64,000 nucleotides of DNA from Lamellibrachia satsuma (Eukaryota; Annelida; Polychaeta; Sabellida; Siboglinidae): positions 3,617,001-3,681,000 of the forward strand of contig BSQZ01000051.1 of the NCBI GenBank assembly GCA_033239005.1. The letters run 5' to 3'. The position numbers and the translations under genes were made by a program. Of the stretch, positions 48,440 to 59,955 are shown one piece after another; the stretch's first letter is position 1, and each line of letters begins with the position of its first letter. A model generated the notes under the pieces. The model saw only the letters and a program-made list of their open reading frames with translations. It ran no database searches and was not told the origin of the DNA.

Positions 48440-49990
48440 CCGCTATTTGCGTGACACAATAAATACAATATGTGGGACAAGATGATTTACTTCCTTTCGA
48501 TGTGCGCCCAAAATGTGATACTTTAATCATGTTGCCATCCACAGTAACTGACCAGTAAGCAAGGACGGATCTAGGCTTGCTGGCAGGGGTTCTACTTACA
48601 TATGGGTTAATATTAGCCAGCTTATAATACTTCAGTCTTTACATCATTGACACTAGTTCCGATGTAGGCCTATAGGCGTTGTTCTTTACCATAATATTTG
48701 CGGACACGGACACTGGGGGGGTCTAAAACCCGCACCATGGCCGTGGGGTCTTGAGACCCCCAGTACACCCTGGATCAGTTGTTTTTAAGTACCCAAGGTG
48801 TAGAAGACATTTATCATGTTTCAGTTTTTTTACTCTCATGTTGTGAAAAAGTTAAAAGCTGTAATATCTTTTGCGTAGCATCATTGTTATGGCTGATATC
48901 TTGTTGTGTGGTACGTAACGTTGGCTTCGTATAACCTCAGTAGGATTAGTGCAATATAAAAAAAATTCCTTCAAACCTTCCAGCTTCCTCTGGGTATTGA
49001 TCTCTTCTGTAGATTGCTCTGATCTCGTCGTTGTCTCTTGAGCGAGTGTTTGAAGAATATAGCAAGGGCATGCAGGGTAGATGTCATGTTTTGTACTTAA
49101 GGGCCCTTGAATGCATTGGATAGTGCCAAATCCAAGCTGTACATGCACACATTAAGATTAATTATCAAGTTAGAGTAAAAAAAAAAATGTTATAGCAAAA
49201 TCCCCCCCCACACGCCATCTCTGGATTCAGAAAAAGTGAGAAAACATTAAAGTAAAAACGGGAATGTGCTCATGAAAAGCAGGAAACACTATATTCCACG
49301 CAATTTTCTATAAGTGCAGCAAGACACGTTTGACAGCTGTAGTGACTATTCAACACATGTAGTGAATTGTTTAGTTTCATTGAACATTAATATGCATTAA
49401 GCATTTGTAAACATAATGTAAATGAGAGTAGGTCACCCATTGATATGGAGCGCACTAACATAATGTTTGAAACGTTGGACTCGCAATTAAGAGGTCACGT
49501 GCTCCTATCATCTGTTCCTGCCGTTTTGATGGTTGAACAATTTCGACCAGACCACGTTGCCTCCGTTCACTCAGCTGTACAAATGAGTACATGGCTACAC
49601 ACATTTGATGATTTATTGAGCGAATAATGTATGCGCAGTAATTACAGCATGGCTGAATTCTTCCCGGAGAGGTTGTTTTCGTGTTGGAATGAACAGGTCT
49701 ACTATCGGTGAAGTGTAAATCTCTTTGTGGTTCCAAGGATCAGATGCAGTGCTATTACTGACCGTTACCGTTTTACTAACCAACGTTTTAATACAGTTTA
49801 ATATACGTGATTATCATACCGCCATATTGTGCCAGAAATCTAAATACCAATAGCAGAGCTTAGTGCAACCTAAACCATCCCTAGGATTGCGATATCACGT
49901 TCCTAAGACTTCAGCGTTAGGCTCTATACAATACTTCAGTTCTAGAAACGCCACAGTACATAACCGACCAACAATCTTCACATACCAAAA
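48440..49990. other. no gene recognised
   Basis: A small palindromic C/G-rich patch (48715-48770) and ordinary sequence. Short open frames at 49445-49627 (+) and 49455-49736 (-) overlap and have no motif. Confidence 0.4.
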
Positions 49991-50007
49991 AACACTCAAA
50001 TTACAAG

Positions 50008-50262
50008 AGTGTCTCAGAGCAACCAAAGGGCATGGACTGTGTCTTGGGGGAACAAAGGGCACGGACTGTGTCTTGGGGGAACAAAGGGCATGGAGTGTCT
50101 TGGAGGATCAAAGGTTTGGTCTGTGTCTCAGAGGAACCGAAGTGCATGGTCTGTGTCTCAGGGGGACCAAAGGATTGGTCTGTGTCTCAGAGGAACCAAA
50201 GGGCATGGTATGTGTCTTGGGGGGACCAAAGGGCATGGTCTGTCTTAGTGGGACTAAATGGT
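50008..50262. repeat. about 30-bp tandem repeat, 8 copies
   Basis: CCAAAGGGCATGGTCTGTGT followed by C(T)T(C/T)(A/G)G(A/G)GG variants. Confidence 0.9.
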
Positions 50263-50699
50263 ATGTGTTGACCTTTCATAGTGTACATCTTTCTGAATTT
50301 GTCAGAACATTTTGTTTTGTTTGAGAAAAAACTGCCCCAGTAGATTCATATTCCATAAGTGCACATCATTGCAAGTTGAATATTTAAAAATATTCCCCAG
50401 CATTACACTGTAAACAACAGAAATTTGTATTTAAAGCGAAGTCAAACTTAATGTTAGATTATGTCGCAGTTGTAGGATTTTGATTCTAACAATATTCTAA
50501 ATAATATTTATTTTATTCACAGAATTTCACATTTGTGAAATAAACATACTAGAACACGATAAATGTAGACATACTTTATTTTATTAGTTTTACATGTTGT
50601 TATCAGATCAAATCATATGGACTAATACTTTGTCCGTCCTCTTTACAAAAATGACACTTTGATTCGCGCATACTTGAAGATTACTATTACACTACTACA

Positions 50700-51290
50700 T
50701 CTGATAGTGTAGTGTCATCACTCGTGACACTATAATATTTTAAGTGTTGTAATCATTGGTGTCGTGTCATCACTGGTAACAGACACTATAATTTGTTGTT
50801 GTGTCATCATTTGTGACACAATGATGGGTCTGTGTTGTGTCATTACTGGTGACACTATGATTTGTCTGTTTAGGTTACACTAATGTGTATGTGTTGTGTT
50901 ATCAGTGGTGACACTATATTCTGTTACACTAGTGTCATCACTGTTGACACTACAATATGTTATTGTGTCATCACTGATGACACTCTATAATGTGTCTGTG
51001 TTGTATCATTATTAATGACGCTAATATGTTGGTGTAGTGTCATCACTGTTGACACTACAATATGTTATTGTGTAATCACTGGTGACACTCTATAATGTGT
51101 CTGTGTTGTATCATTATTAATGACACTAATATGTTAGTGTAGTGTCATCACTGGTGACATCATAATGTGTTGTTATTGTGTCAACAAGGGTGACTATATA
51201 ATCACTGGTGTACTGTCATCACTGTTGACACTATAATCTGTCACTGTAGTGTCATCACTGCTGACACTAACATGTCACTGTATACACATA
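50700..51290. repeat. array of palindromic GTGTCATCACTGGTGACAC units
   Basis: More than ten units of AGTGTCATCACTG(G/T)TGACACT, each self-complementary, spaced by about 25-45 bases of (T)ATAATGTGT(T/C)TGTGTT-type linker. A larger 110-base repeat (50935-51150) is superposed. Confidence 0.85.
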
Positions 51291-51849
51291 GTACATGTGC
51301 ATTAGTAGTTGTTCTGTTACTGGCAACAGTTACCATGGCAAACTGTTACCATAGCAACTGATTACCATGGCAACCTGTTAACAGTTTTCAACCTCAACCT
51401 TCTAGCAAATGAAGAGCCCCAGAAACCAACGCATCTAGCCACGACAAAACATACATATTGCACATTTATTACGAATACAATTTGATTAAATATTTACTCG
51501 ATTTTAATCTAACGTGAGCCAAATAGATTACACCCAATACATGCATTCATGATCAAACAATCAAACGTTGGAGTAGAATCCAAAAAGACAAACAAATTAG
51601 GAAAAAAAAATAATGTCAAGGCATATAAAAATTGGCAAGCCAATTGTAGCAAAGCAACTACAATGGTCACCCGAACTGTTTCCAGCAGAATGACACTGAC
51701 AATCCTGTGTTAACTGTCATGATCTGTCATTGTAAGACAATTATGTCCACTCTGGCTTCTAGTGTCCACTATTATACTCTGGTCAGATAAGTGACCTCTA
51801 TATATTCTGAAGGTACAAGTCAGTAGCCCGTCTTGCTTAAACCACAACA

Positions 51850-52450
51850 TGCTGCTATTTTCTGTGTACATGGCAGGTTGTACACCAGAACTGATACTGT
51901 TGATTAGGAATACATGTGTACACACACCCAACGTGTACACAGCATGTTGAACACTAGCACTTATACTGTTGTTATTAATATAGCTGTACACACCTCCAAC
52001 ATGTACACACCATTTTGTATGCCAGCACATACTGTTGATTAGGAATACACATGTACACACAGTTAATGTGTACACATCATGTTGAACACCAGCATTGATA
52101 CTGTTGTTTATAAATACATGTGTACATGCCCAATGTGTACACAACACACAAACACAAAACTGTTGTTTAAGAATACAACATGGTGTACACTAGCACAGAT
52201 ACTACTGTTGATTAGGAATACACATGTACACACATGTGTATGTACATGAAATGTGTACACAGCATGTTGTACACCAGCACGGGTACTGTTGATTATGAAT
52301 ACTCCTGTACACATCCCAATGTGTACACATGTTGAACACCAGAACATATACTGTTGATTAGGAATACACAATGTGTACATAGCACGATGCACAGCAGTTG
52401 TACACCAGCACTGTTATTGTTGATAAGGAATACACATGTACACACACAGT
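51850..52450. repeat. minisatellite with 60-78 bp units, about 8 copies
   Basis: Units combine ACTGTTGATTAGGAATACAC, ATGTGTACAC and GTTG(A/T)ACACCAGCAC. Unit length varies. Confidence 0.85.
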
Positions 52451-52649
52451 GTATGCCAAGCTGTATGCCCTATGTATGCTAAAACTGCTGCCAACATTAA
52501 TTTATATTGCCCTATATATTAGCCTGATCTAATATGTACATAGAAAGTTGACTGTTATGTGATCATAGATGCCCACACATTTACTTGCTGTATTCTGTCT
52601 AAATGACATTGAATCTGTTGATAGAACAAGACAATCCCAAAGTTTGGAG

Positions 52650-52975
52650 CACACAAGCTCTTGTACTCATCAGGAGCAGACAATGCTCATCAGGAGCAGT
52701 TAGTGCTCCTATACTCGTCAAAAGCAGTAAATGTGCTCCTATATGCATCAGGAGCACTGCTCATCGAGCGCAAACTGTGCTCCAAGTCCCGTCACAATGT
52801 GTCACTTTCATAGGATCTCCTCATGACCAAACAGTGCTCTTATAATTGTCGAGAGCAGTGCTCTTTGTGAGCAAACTGCTCCTATTCTCATCAAGAACAG
52901 TGCTCCTCATGAGCGAACATTACTCTTATACTCACAGCAGTGGTCATGATCAAACAGTGCTCCTTTTTTCGTCAA
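52650..52975. repeat. degenerate GTGCTCCT/CATCAGGAGCAG tandem repeat
   Basis: About ten diverged units of AGTGCTCCTATACTCGTCA AGAGCA type. Confidence 0.75.
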
Positions 52976-52985
52976 TAGAAAGTTC

Positions 52986-53012
52986 AAGTCCCGTCACAAT
53001 GTGACGGGACTT
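52986..53012. repeat. perfect palindrome with 13-base arms
   Basis: AAGTCCCGTCACA, one spacer base, TGTGACGGGACTT. A half-copy (AAGTCCCGTCACAATGTG) lies at 52782-52800. Confidence 0.9.
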
Positions 53013-53051
53013 TCACTTTCGTGGTGATCTCCTCTGGCATGTCTCCGGTGA

Positions 53052-53275
53052 CAACAGCTACAAAGAGACAGGACACTTCATACAACAGCTACAAAAAGAC
53101 AGGATACTTCATACAACAGCTAAAATGAGACAGGACACTTCATACGACAGCTACAAAGAGACAGGACACTTCATGCAGCAGCTACAAAAAGACAGGATAC
53201 TTCATACAACAGCTACAAAGATACAGGACACTTCACACAACAGCTACAAAGAGACAGGACACTTCATACAACAGC
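53052..53275. repeat. 31-32-bp tandem repeat, about 7 copies
   Basis: ACAGCTACAAAGAGACAGGA plus CACTTCATACA. Confidence 0.9.
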
Positions 53276-53912
53276 TTGTTACCCAGAAACTGCAAGAATA
53301 TATCAATTACCAGAAACTGAGTTGATATTGCACACAGTAGTAGTCAATTATTACAATTATGCAATATGACAAGTGTCATTATCAATCGTTTTAGTATACC
53401 GCATGCACGCACACACTCATGCCTGCATGCACACACGCACAACTGAAATGAATATTTTTATGCTCGTGTCAATAATGGAAGGATCCCTGGTTTACGAAGA
53501 CAGAATCCGGTTTGTTTGTGCGACAAATGACAGGGAGCATACTCCAAGTTGATTGTCTCGAAAATAAGTGTAGGATTTGACAAAAACACTACTGCAGGTC
53601 GACGACAAGACAACAATTCACGTGAAGTTTTTATTAAAACTAAATTGTAACTTTAGCACACTGTGGACTGACTTCTAGCGTTGTTTCAATGGGGAAAATC
53701 AACAGTGTACTTCATTCAATCGTATCCTCTTGCGAGGGAGTTAGCAGAATTGATTGAGCAGTGTCTTGGACACTTCTGCAGTTGCTCATGAGAGATGGAG
53801 TCCACAGCAGGCTACACATTTACCCCCTGTGTGGGATCTTTTACTTCCCCTGACATAGACACCAGATAGAAGGGACCAACGGCTTTTACTGTCTCTTCCG
53901 AAAGAATGTTAC
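53276..53912. other. no gene recognised
   Basis: No DLG exon was found here although the C-terminal guanylate-kinase exons would be expected on this side. Confidence 0.4.
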
Positions 53913-53914
53913 AG

Positions 53915-54275
53915 ATGGTCAGTAACACGTTACAACATGTGGTCAGTAACACGTTATAACATGTGGTCAGTAACACGTTATAACATGTGGTCAGTAACAC
54001 GTTACAACATGTGGTCAGTAACATGTTACAACATGTGGTCAGTAACATGTTATAACATGTGGTCAGTAACACGTTATAACATGTGGTCAGTAACACGTTA
54101 CAACATGTGGTCAGTAACACGTTACAACATGTGGTCAGTAACACGTTATAACATGTGGTCAGTAACGTTACAATATGTGGTCAGTAACACTTTACAACAT
54201 GTGGTCAGCAACACGTAACAATATGTGGTCAGTAACACGTTACAACATGTGGTCAGTAACACGTTACAACATGGC
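53915..54275. repeat. 24-bp tandem repeat, about 15 copies
   Basis: ACACGTTA(C/T)AACATGTGGTC plus AGTA; in-frame period, so frames are open on both strands. Confidence 0.95.
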
Positions 54276-54430
54276 TTCAGGCTGATGTAAGAGCTTTTTA
54301 AGACCAATACTTTGAAAATCTAAGACCTTCTTCAAAGACAAAGATTCAATTGAAAACAAAGCAATTTGACATCCTCTAGGGAACATTTATTTAATGGTCA
54401 ATGTGTAATACACACTGATCACTAAATACA

Positions 54431-54473
54431 TCTTTAATTAAATGATAAACATTGTGTATCATTTAATTAAAGA
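54431..54473. repeat. perfect inverted repeat, 17-base arms
   Basis: TCTTTAATTAAATGATA and TATCATTTAATTAAAGA around AACATTGTG. An outer ACACAATGTG continues the symmetry imperfectly. Confidence 0.9.
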
Positions 54474-54661
54474 TATATATCACTCAACGATACACAATGT
54501 GTTCCACCTTTGTCTATTAACAGCTTAAGGCTTAGGCGAATTCAAATTTAAGACTTTTAAAAGAAACTGTCAAGGCCTTACAAATGCGAGATCCAATTTA
54601 ACAATTAAAGACCTTTTAAGATTTTTAAAGAATTCATGAACAGTTGTTATACCAGACTCAC

Positions 54662-54771
54662 ATGATGGCATCGACAGACTTTGGCTTGATGAAGATGGCG
54701 ACAGGGAAGAGTCCAGCCACCTACAGTCTCTTGATGGCGTTGCCGCTGACATCCAGGATACAGTGCTTGCC
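54662..54771 (-). CDS. dlg: DLG exon: GK domain, KHCILDVSGNAIKRL part
   Basis: Reads GKHCILDVSGNAIKRL, TAG, VAGLFPVAIFIKPKSVDAI and ends phase 2 before donor GTGAGT. The family has Gln at the TAG (RLQ-A/V-A). Acceptor CTCTGACAG is good. The first 20 bases plus upstream intron are repeated twice more in the intron. Confidence 0.8.
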
Positions 54772-54890
54772 CTGTCAGAGACAGACACAAGTATACATCA
54801 AAGATACAGTGCTTGCCCTGTCAGAGACAGACACAAGTGTACATCAAAGATACAGTGCTTGCCCTGTCAGAGACAGACACAAGTGTACTC
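54761..54890. repeat. 46-bp tandem repeat made from a DLG acceptor/exon boundary, 3 copies
   Basis: CAGTGCTTGCCCTGTCAGAG plus ACAGACACAAGT(A/G)TACATCAAAGATA recurs at 54761, 54807 and 54853. On the minus strand each unit contains CTGACAG|GGCAAGCACTGTATC, the start of the GK exon. Confidence 0.9.
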
Positions 54891-55334
54891 GTTGTACAAC
54901 CAATCAAATCTGTTGTTTCATACACTCCTATTACTGGGGACACTTAATGTTATATACTCTTGGTATCAAGAAATACCATAGGACATTTAGGCTATTCCCA
55001 CATTTTAGTAAACTCCTCTTACTGAAGGCGCTTATTTTTTTCTTACCAGGGACACTTGCAATTTAGGAAAACTTGTCTAAATATGACACTTTAATTTCAA
55101 ACATGCCCCTCATATTGATGGTACAAGTCATTTCAGCAACTCTCTCTCTCTCAACAAAACACCTTGAGGACACTTGTTTTGTCTTATTGATGACACTTCA
55201 AAAGAAGGGTTTTGTATTGACTGAGGACACTTGTAATTTGCCTTAACTAAGTATACTTCCAGTTTGCATGCTAATGACACTTGTAATATGTCTCACTAGG
55301 ACACCTGTGATTTGCATACCGAGGACATTTACAC

Positions 55335-55468
55335 ATAGAGGTTGCTATTGTACTGGCCGGCCTCTATAAACAGATGGTTCTGTATATCTGCCTCCATCTG
55401 TTCCCACGACTCGACAAAGTGGTAGTCACGATGGTCAACCTCGTGTTCTCGTTGCAGCCGTGTTGTAT
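55335..55468 (-). CDS. dlg: DLG exon: GK domain, [12 protein letters not shown] part
   Basis: Reads [20 protein letters not shown] then [20 protein letters not shown] and NLY, phase 1 to 0. It matches the GK segment TTRPKR-x-YEV-x-GRDYHFV...IEAGQYN. Donor is GTGTAA, acceptor TGTCGAAG. No stop inside. Confidence 0.8.
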
Positions 55469-55469
55469 C

Positions 55470-56340
55470 TTCGACAGCAATGACATGACACTACAAGTGA
55501 CATGGTGACAGTATCATAAAAATGTTTGTGATGGACATTATTTGACAAGGACTGTCATTTAACAAATATTGTTGCCTAAAACTCCATCCTCGACTGATTT
55601 AGCTGATCGCAAATCCTGTTCGTTGATGTCGAAATATGTAGTGTGTGAATAGTTTAAGTAGTATCTGCAGTCGATTTAATAAAAAAATGCCTATTTTTGT
55701 TCAAATCATCAAATTATTCACTTTAGTCATTAGCTTTGGTAAGGTTTAAAATAGCAGATGTCCAAAATGGTAAACACTGTGTGGGTTAATGCCGATCATG
55801 GACGTGACTTCCATTCTCTCGCCGATCACATAACAAAGTGACAAAATTTCACCAAGGGTGACATTCGTGAGTTTTCAGCTTTTCCATTATCATTTCACTT
55901 AATCTTTGACCAAACATTAAGTAATTTAGTAGTTTGTCTGATGATTTAAAAAAAAAACTACATACAAAAGTTGTACAAATCAGCTGGCATGTGGCAGTGA
56001 TTACTAGTTAGGTTTGATCTTTGCATAATAAATTTGCAATGAGAATATTGAAAAAATCAAATTGAGAAAGGACCATCACTGAATAAAGACCATCACTTTT
56101 TAAAGACAGTTGCTTAACAACTGACCATCATTTAACAGAGGTTAAGACTTAACAAGGACCGTCACTGAATAAGGACAATTTGAAAAGGTTAAGAGATGAA
56201 ATATCAAGGCAGTTACACGTTTTGCATGAATATTATTTCTTACCAATAGAGATGTTACAAATACAAATAAATTCAGTGGTGCAATGCTCTGTAAAACAGT
56301 AGTTTAGTTAGCCAATAAAAACCGGTGCACAGCCTCTTTG
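55470..56340. other. DLG intron without recognised features
   Basis: Weak GAGGACACTTGTAATTTG-type repeats occur on the other side of the exon (about 55150-55330). Here no motif was recognised apart from CCATCACT(T/G)AA-type short repeats near 56085-56170. Confidence 0.4.
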
Positions 56341-56344
56341 ACAC

Positions 56345-57006
56345 AGACCACCACTTAACATGGGCGGTGACATCAGATATACCATCACTTAACATGGGCG
56401 GTAACATAAGATAGATCGTTACTTAACATGAGCGGTAACATAAGATAGACCATTACTTAACATGGGTGGTAACATAAGATAGACCATCACTTAGCATGAG
56501 CAGTAACATAAGATAGACCATCGCTTAACATGGGTGGCAACAAAAGATGGACCATCACTTAACATGTGCGGCAATATAAAATAGACCATTACTTAACATG
56601 AGCGGTAACATAAGACAGAACATCACTTAACATGGGCGGTAACATAAGATAGACCATTACTTAACATGAGCGGTAACATAAGATAGACCATTACTAAACA
56701 TGAGTGGTAACATAAGATAGACCATTACTTAACATGAGCGGTAACATAAGATAGACCATTACTTAACATGAGCGGTAACATAAGATAGACCATTACATAA
56801 CAAATGTAGCCATTTTGTACTATCATCTGCAGTGCCCCCAAACATAACATTCATGCGGTCCAGGGAAAAACGTTGAAACCAGAAGACAGAAGGAGGATGG
56901 TGAAATTGCAAAAACAGATTGAAATGAAGAAACACCATTACTTAACATAGGCGGTAACATAAGATTGAATATTACTTTACATGGGCGGTAACATAAGATA
57001 GACCCA
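56345..57006. repeat. 34-bp tandem repeat, about 15 copies in DLG intron
   Basis: TTAACATGGGCGGTAACATA AGATAGACCATCAC recurs with period 34 to 56805. Two further copies lie at 56938-57004 after a 130-base gap. Confidence 0.9.
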
Positions 57007-57357
57007 GGGAAACGTTGAGAGAAACCAGAAGACAGAAAGAGGAAGGTGAAATTAAAAAAAAGATTGGAATAAAGAAACACCTGAGGATGAAGGTAGAGGG
57101 GAACAGACTGCAATGAGCAGGACACATTCAGAGACTGAGTGAGGAGAGATTGACAAAGATAGCAGGGAAACCAAAGTTGGTGGTAGAAGAGGAAGACCAA
57201 AATTAAGGTGGAGAGGGAGAGGGTGAACAGTCATCTGAACAAGGTGTGAACAACAAATAATGACAGATGATCGAGAGATAAAGACAACTATTTGTGAGGA
57301 AAACAATTTGCGATGTGGCCCAGAGAATAAGACAACATGTCCAAGACAAGAGTTTAC

Positions 57358-57456
57358 GTGGTACACAGCTTCCAAACAGAGAGGAGTCGGATATAAGGTC
57401 ATCGTTGATACGGTCCTTCAACGGTCCCAGGATAATCACTGGTCTCTTGTACTTCA
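57358..57456 (-). CDS. dlg: DLG exon: start of GK domain
   Basis: Reads (L)[32 protein letters not shown](H), phase 1 to 1, donor [17 protein letters not shown] is the DLG-specific GK start (the P-loop is degenerate in the whole family, so no kinase activity is expected). SDSSLFG is one residue shorter than the usual S-E-F-P-x-x-FG. Confidence 0.85.
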
Positions 57457-57612
57457 CTGTAAACATTCAAAGGTCTCAGGATAATCACTCGTCTCTTGTA
57501 CTTCACTGTAAACATTCAAAGGTCCCAGGATAATCACTGGTATCTTGTACTTCACTGTAAACATTCAAAGGTCCCAGGATAATCGCTGGTCTCTTGTACT
57601 TTACTGTCAATA
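57412..57612. repeat. 49-bp tandem repeat made from a DLG acceptor/exon boundary, 4 copies
   Basis: GTCCCAGGATAATCACTGGT plus CTCTTGTACTTCACTGTAAACATTCAAAG recurs every 49 bases (57430, 57479, 57528, 57577). On the minus strand each unit is TTTACAG|TGAAGTACAAGAGACC..., an acceptor with the first 36 or so bases of the GK exon. Only the most downstream copy continues into the full exon. Confidence 0.95.
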
Positions 57613-58884
57613 GTGAATATATCAGGTCAACAATTTTCTTAATAATTGTGTTACACGTTTTATCCTAAGTGGGCTGTTAGATGCAAACATTGTTACAAGT
57701 TGGGAAAATACAGTTTCAGGGGTTAATGGTATTTTTGGTAGCAAGGTTGGCAAAATAAACATACCGAAATATTAATGTTAAAAATATGTAATCAAGTCTC
57801 AACATTTTTTTATTTAACCAAAACATTTGACTTAAATTTGTTCTGACGTCAGAATAGACATACTGTATTTGACCTAATAAGCGGACAGTATGCTTGAAAA
57901 AAATTGGGCTATGTACAAATGTCAAGGAATTTGTTCCTATAAGCATACACAAAAATGTTTTCTCTAGACAATAAGATGACTGTTTAGCACTATTAGTATC
58001 ATTAAATTTTGGTGTCTAGTGTAGAACAACTGAAAAGTGGTGCCAACTCTTTAACACCAGATGGCGACACTTGTTCCACACTAGTCACATTACAATAATT
58101 ATGGATCCTGCTGATTAAAAAGAGGGTGTATGCTAATGCACCACTAATTAAAATGGAAACAAGAAGTGGGTTACGTTACTTAGTCCTGTTGTACGACCAG
58201 CTCGTAAGACAACACTCCTCTCCCGCTGAAACAACGGTCACCTCACATCAGAATTACATTAAAACTACAGCACTTTGTCTTCTTACATGACGTCATTTTT
58301 CATGACATTCGATTGCTAAGAATATTACAAAAAGCCAAAACATTTATGATACAGTGGACTCTCAGTATATGGAATAAGGGATTTGCCCAAACGGTTCCAT
58401 GTATAATAGTGATAACAATAAAAAACCAGAATGATAAGCATGATATCATGAACAGAGATGATCTTGCTACGTAGAATATGTTGATATTTGGCCAAACTGT
58501 TCCATGTATAATAATGACAATAATAAAACTTCAATAACACCTCAATCCCCATAACCTGAGCTCAGAGACACAACAAACCAGAAACGTTAAACATAATATC
58601 ATGAACAGGGATGAGCAGAAGTCATCACCAGACTCTGATCAGAGCAAGAGACCACAGAGGATTTAGGCTGGAAATGCAATTGTTAAAAAATACACCACAA
58701 GATACATAAAACTGTGCAGTTGTGATAATTGATTTATCATGAAAGACTGGAATATAATGAACATGAAAAGAAACAACTATAATATCAGCAATACATATGG
58801 AAGGGCTGCAATCACAGAACGTGACACTACGTAGTGAGACATTACATCGAGAAAACTTTGACGGTGGACTAGGGTTGTACTTAC

Positions 58885-59002
58885 GTTCTATCGGCTCAAC
58901 ATTGAGGGTGCCTTCACTGCCACTTTGGTCTTTGCTCTTCATGAATGGGAAGTGACGACTAAACAAGAAGTTCTTCTTTTTCCTCAGGTCATTTGTCATC
59001 AG
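58885..59002 (-). CDS. dlg: DLG exon: HOOK region
   Basis: Reads LMTNDLRKKKNFLFSRHFPF then MKSKDQSGSEGTLNVEPIE, phase 0 to 1, donor GTAAGT, acceptor TTATTTCAG. RKKNF-x-FSR-x-FPF-x-K-x-K-x-Q is the conserved calmodulin/4.1-binding HOOK stretch of DLG proteins. Confidence 0.85.
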
Positions 59003-59034
59003 CTGAAATAAGACAACCCAGTATAAGGACAACA

Positions 59035-59185
59035 GGCTCTTGAGGACATCAGGCTCGTGAAGATATTAGGCTCACAAGGACGGCAGGCATGCGAGGATGT
59101 AGGGCTCGTGAGGATGTTGGGCTTGTGAGGACGTCAGGCTTGTGAGGACATCAGGCTTGTGAGGACGTCAGGCTCATAAGGACAA
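59035..59185. repeat. GAGGAC(A/G)TCAGGCT(C/T)GT tandem repeat
   Basis: About eight degenerate 17-18-bp units in the DLG intron. Confidence 0.85.
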
Positions 59186-59354
59186 TACCTAAATGAACTA
59201 TACTTCATTTTCACAACTAGTACATCAATTGTGTGTAAAGTGTGAAAGAAACTGTTGACACAGGACAGTCTTAATGAAGTATACAAAATATGAATTGTTC
59301 ACAAACTAGTCATTTAATGTTTTTATTAAAGCTTTAATACTGGTGTATGGGTGC

Positions 59355-59565
59355 ACTATCACAAGTAATGTGGTGTATGAGTGCAATGTGGTGTATGAGT
59401 GCATTGTGTGGTGTACGAGTGCATTGTGTGGCGCATGAGTGCACTGTGTGGTGCATGAGTGCACTGTGTGGTGCATGAGTGCACTGTGTGATGCATGAGT
59501 GCACTGTGTGGTGCATGAGTGCACTGTGTGGCGCATGAGTGCACTGTATGGTGTACGAGTGCATC
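59355..59565. repeat. 20-bp tandem repeat, about 10 copies, abutting a DLG exon
   Basis: GTGCATGAGTGCACTGTGTG recurs up to the donor of the exon at 59573 (the array ends about 8 bases inside the intron). Self-complementary GTGCA(T)GAGTGCAC core. Confidence 0.9.
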
Positions 59566-59572
59566 GCCCTAC

Positions 59573-59639
59573 CTTTGGGTCTGATCCTTTGCCAGAAAAC
59601 TTGACATTTATTAGTCTCGCCCTCTCCTTCCTCTCCACC
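59573..59639 (-). CDS. dlg: DLG exon: SH3-HOOK junction
   Basis: Reads (R)VERKERARLINVKFSGKGSD PK, phase 2 to 0, donor GTAGGG, acceptor GTGTCGACAG. VERKERARLK-x-VKF is the family consensus after the SH3 domain. Confidence 0.85.
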
Positions 59640-59654
59640 CTGTCGACACAGACA

Positions 59655-59955
59655 TGCTAACATGGCACTACTGACATCCGACACAAGACATGATGACAAG
59701 GCACTATTGACATCCAACACAAGATGTGATGACATGGCACTATGGACATCTGACACATGACATGGCACTATGGACATATTACACAATACATGATGACTTG
59801 GCACTATGGACATCTGACACAATACATGATGACATGGCACTACTGACATCCAACACAAGACATGATGACATGTCACTCCGAACATCCAACACAAGACATG
59901 ACATGGCAGTATGGACTTTTGACACAAGATATGAATGACTACTATGGACATAAAA
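59655..59955. repeat. about 35-bp tandem repeat in DLG intron
   Basis: ACATGATGACATGGCACTAT plus (G/T)GACATC(T/C)(G/A)ACACA, about eight variable units. Confidence 0.85.

Noticed and set aside
53812..53912. Possible last DLG exon (minus frame EETVKAVGPFYLVSMSGEVK)
   Set aside because: Does not resemble the DLG C-terminus and lacks a matching acceptor phase.
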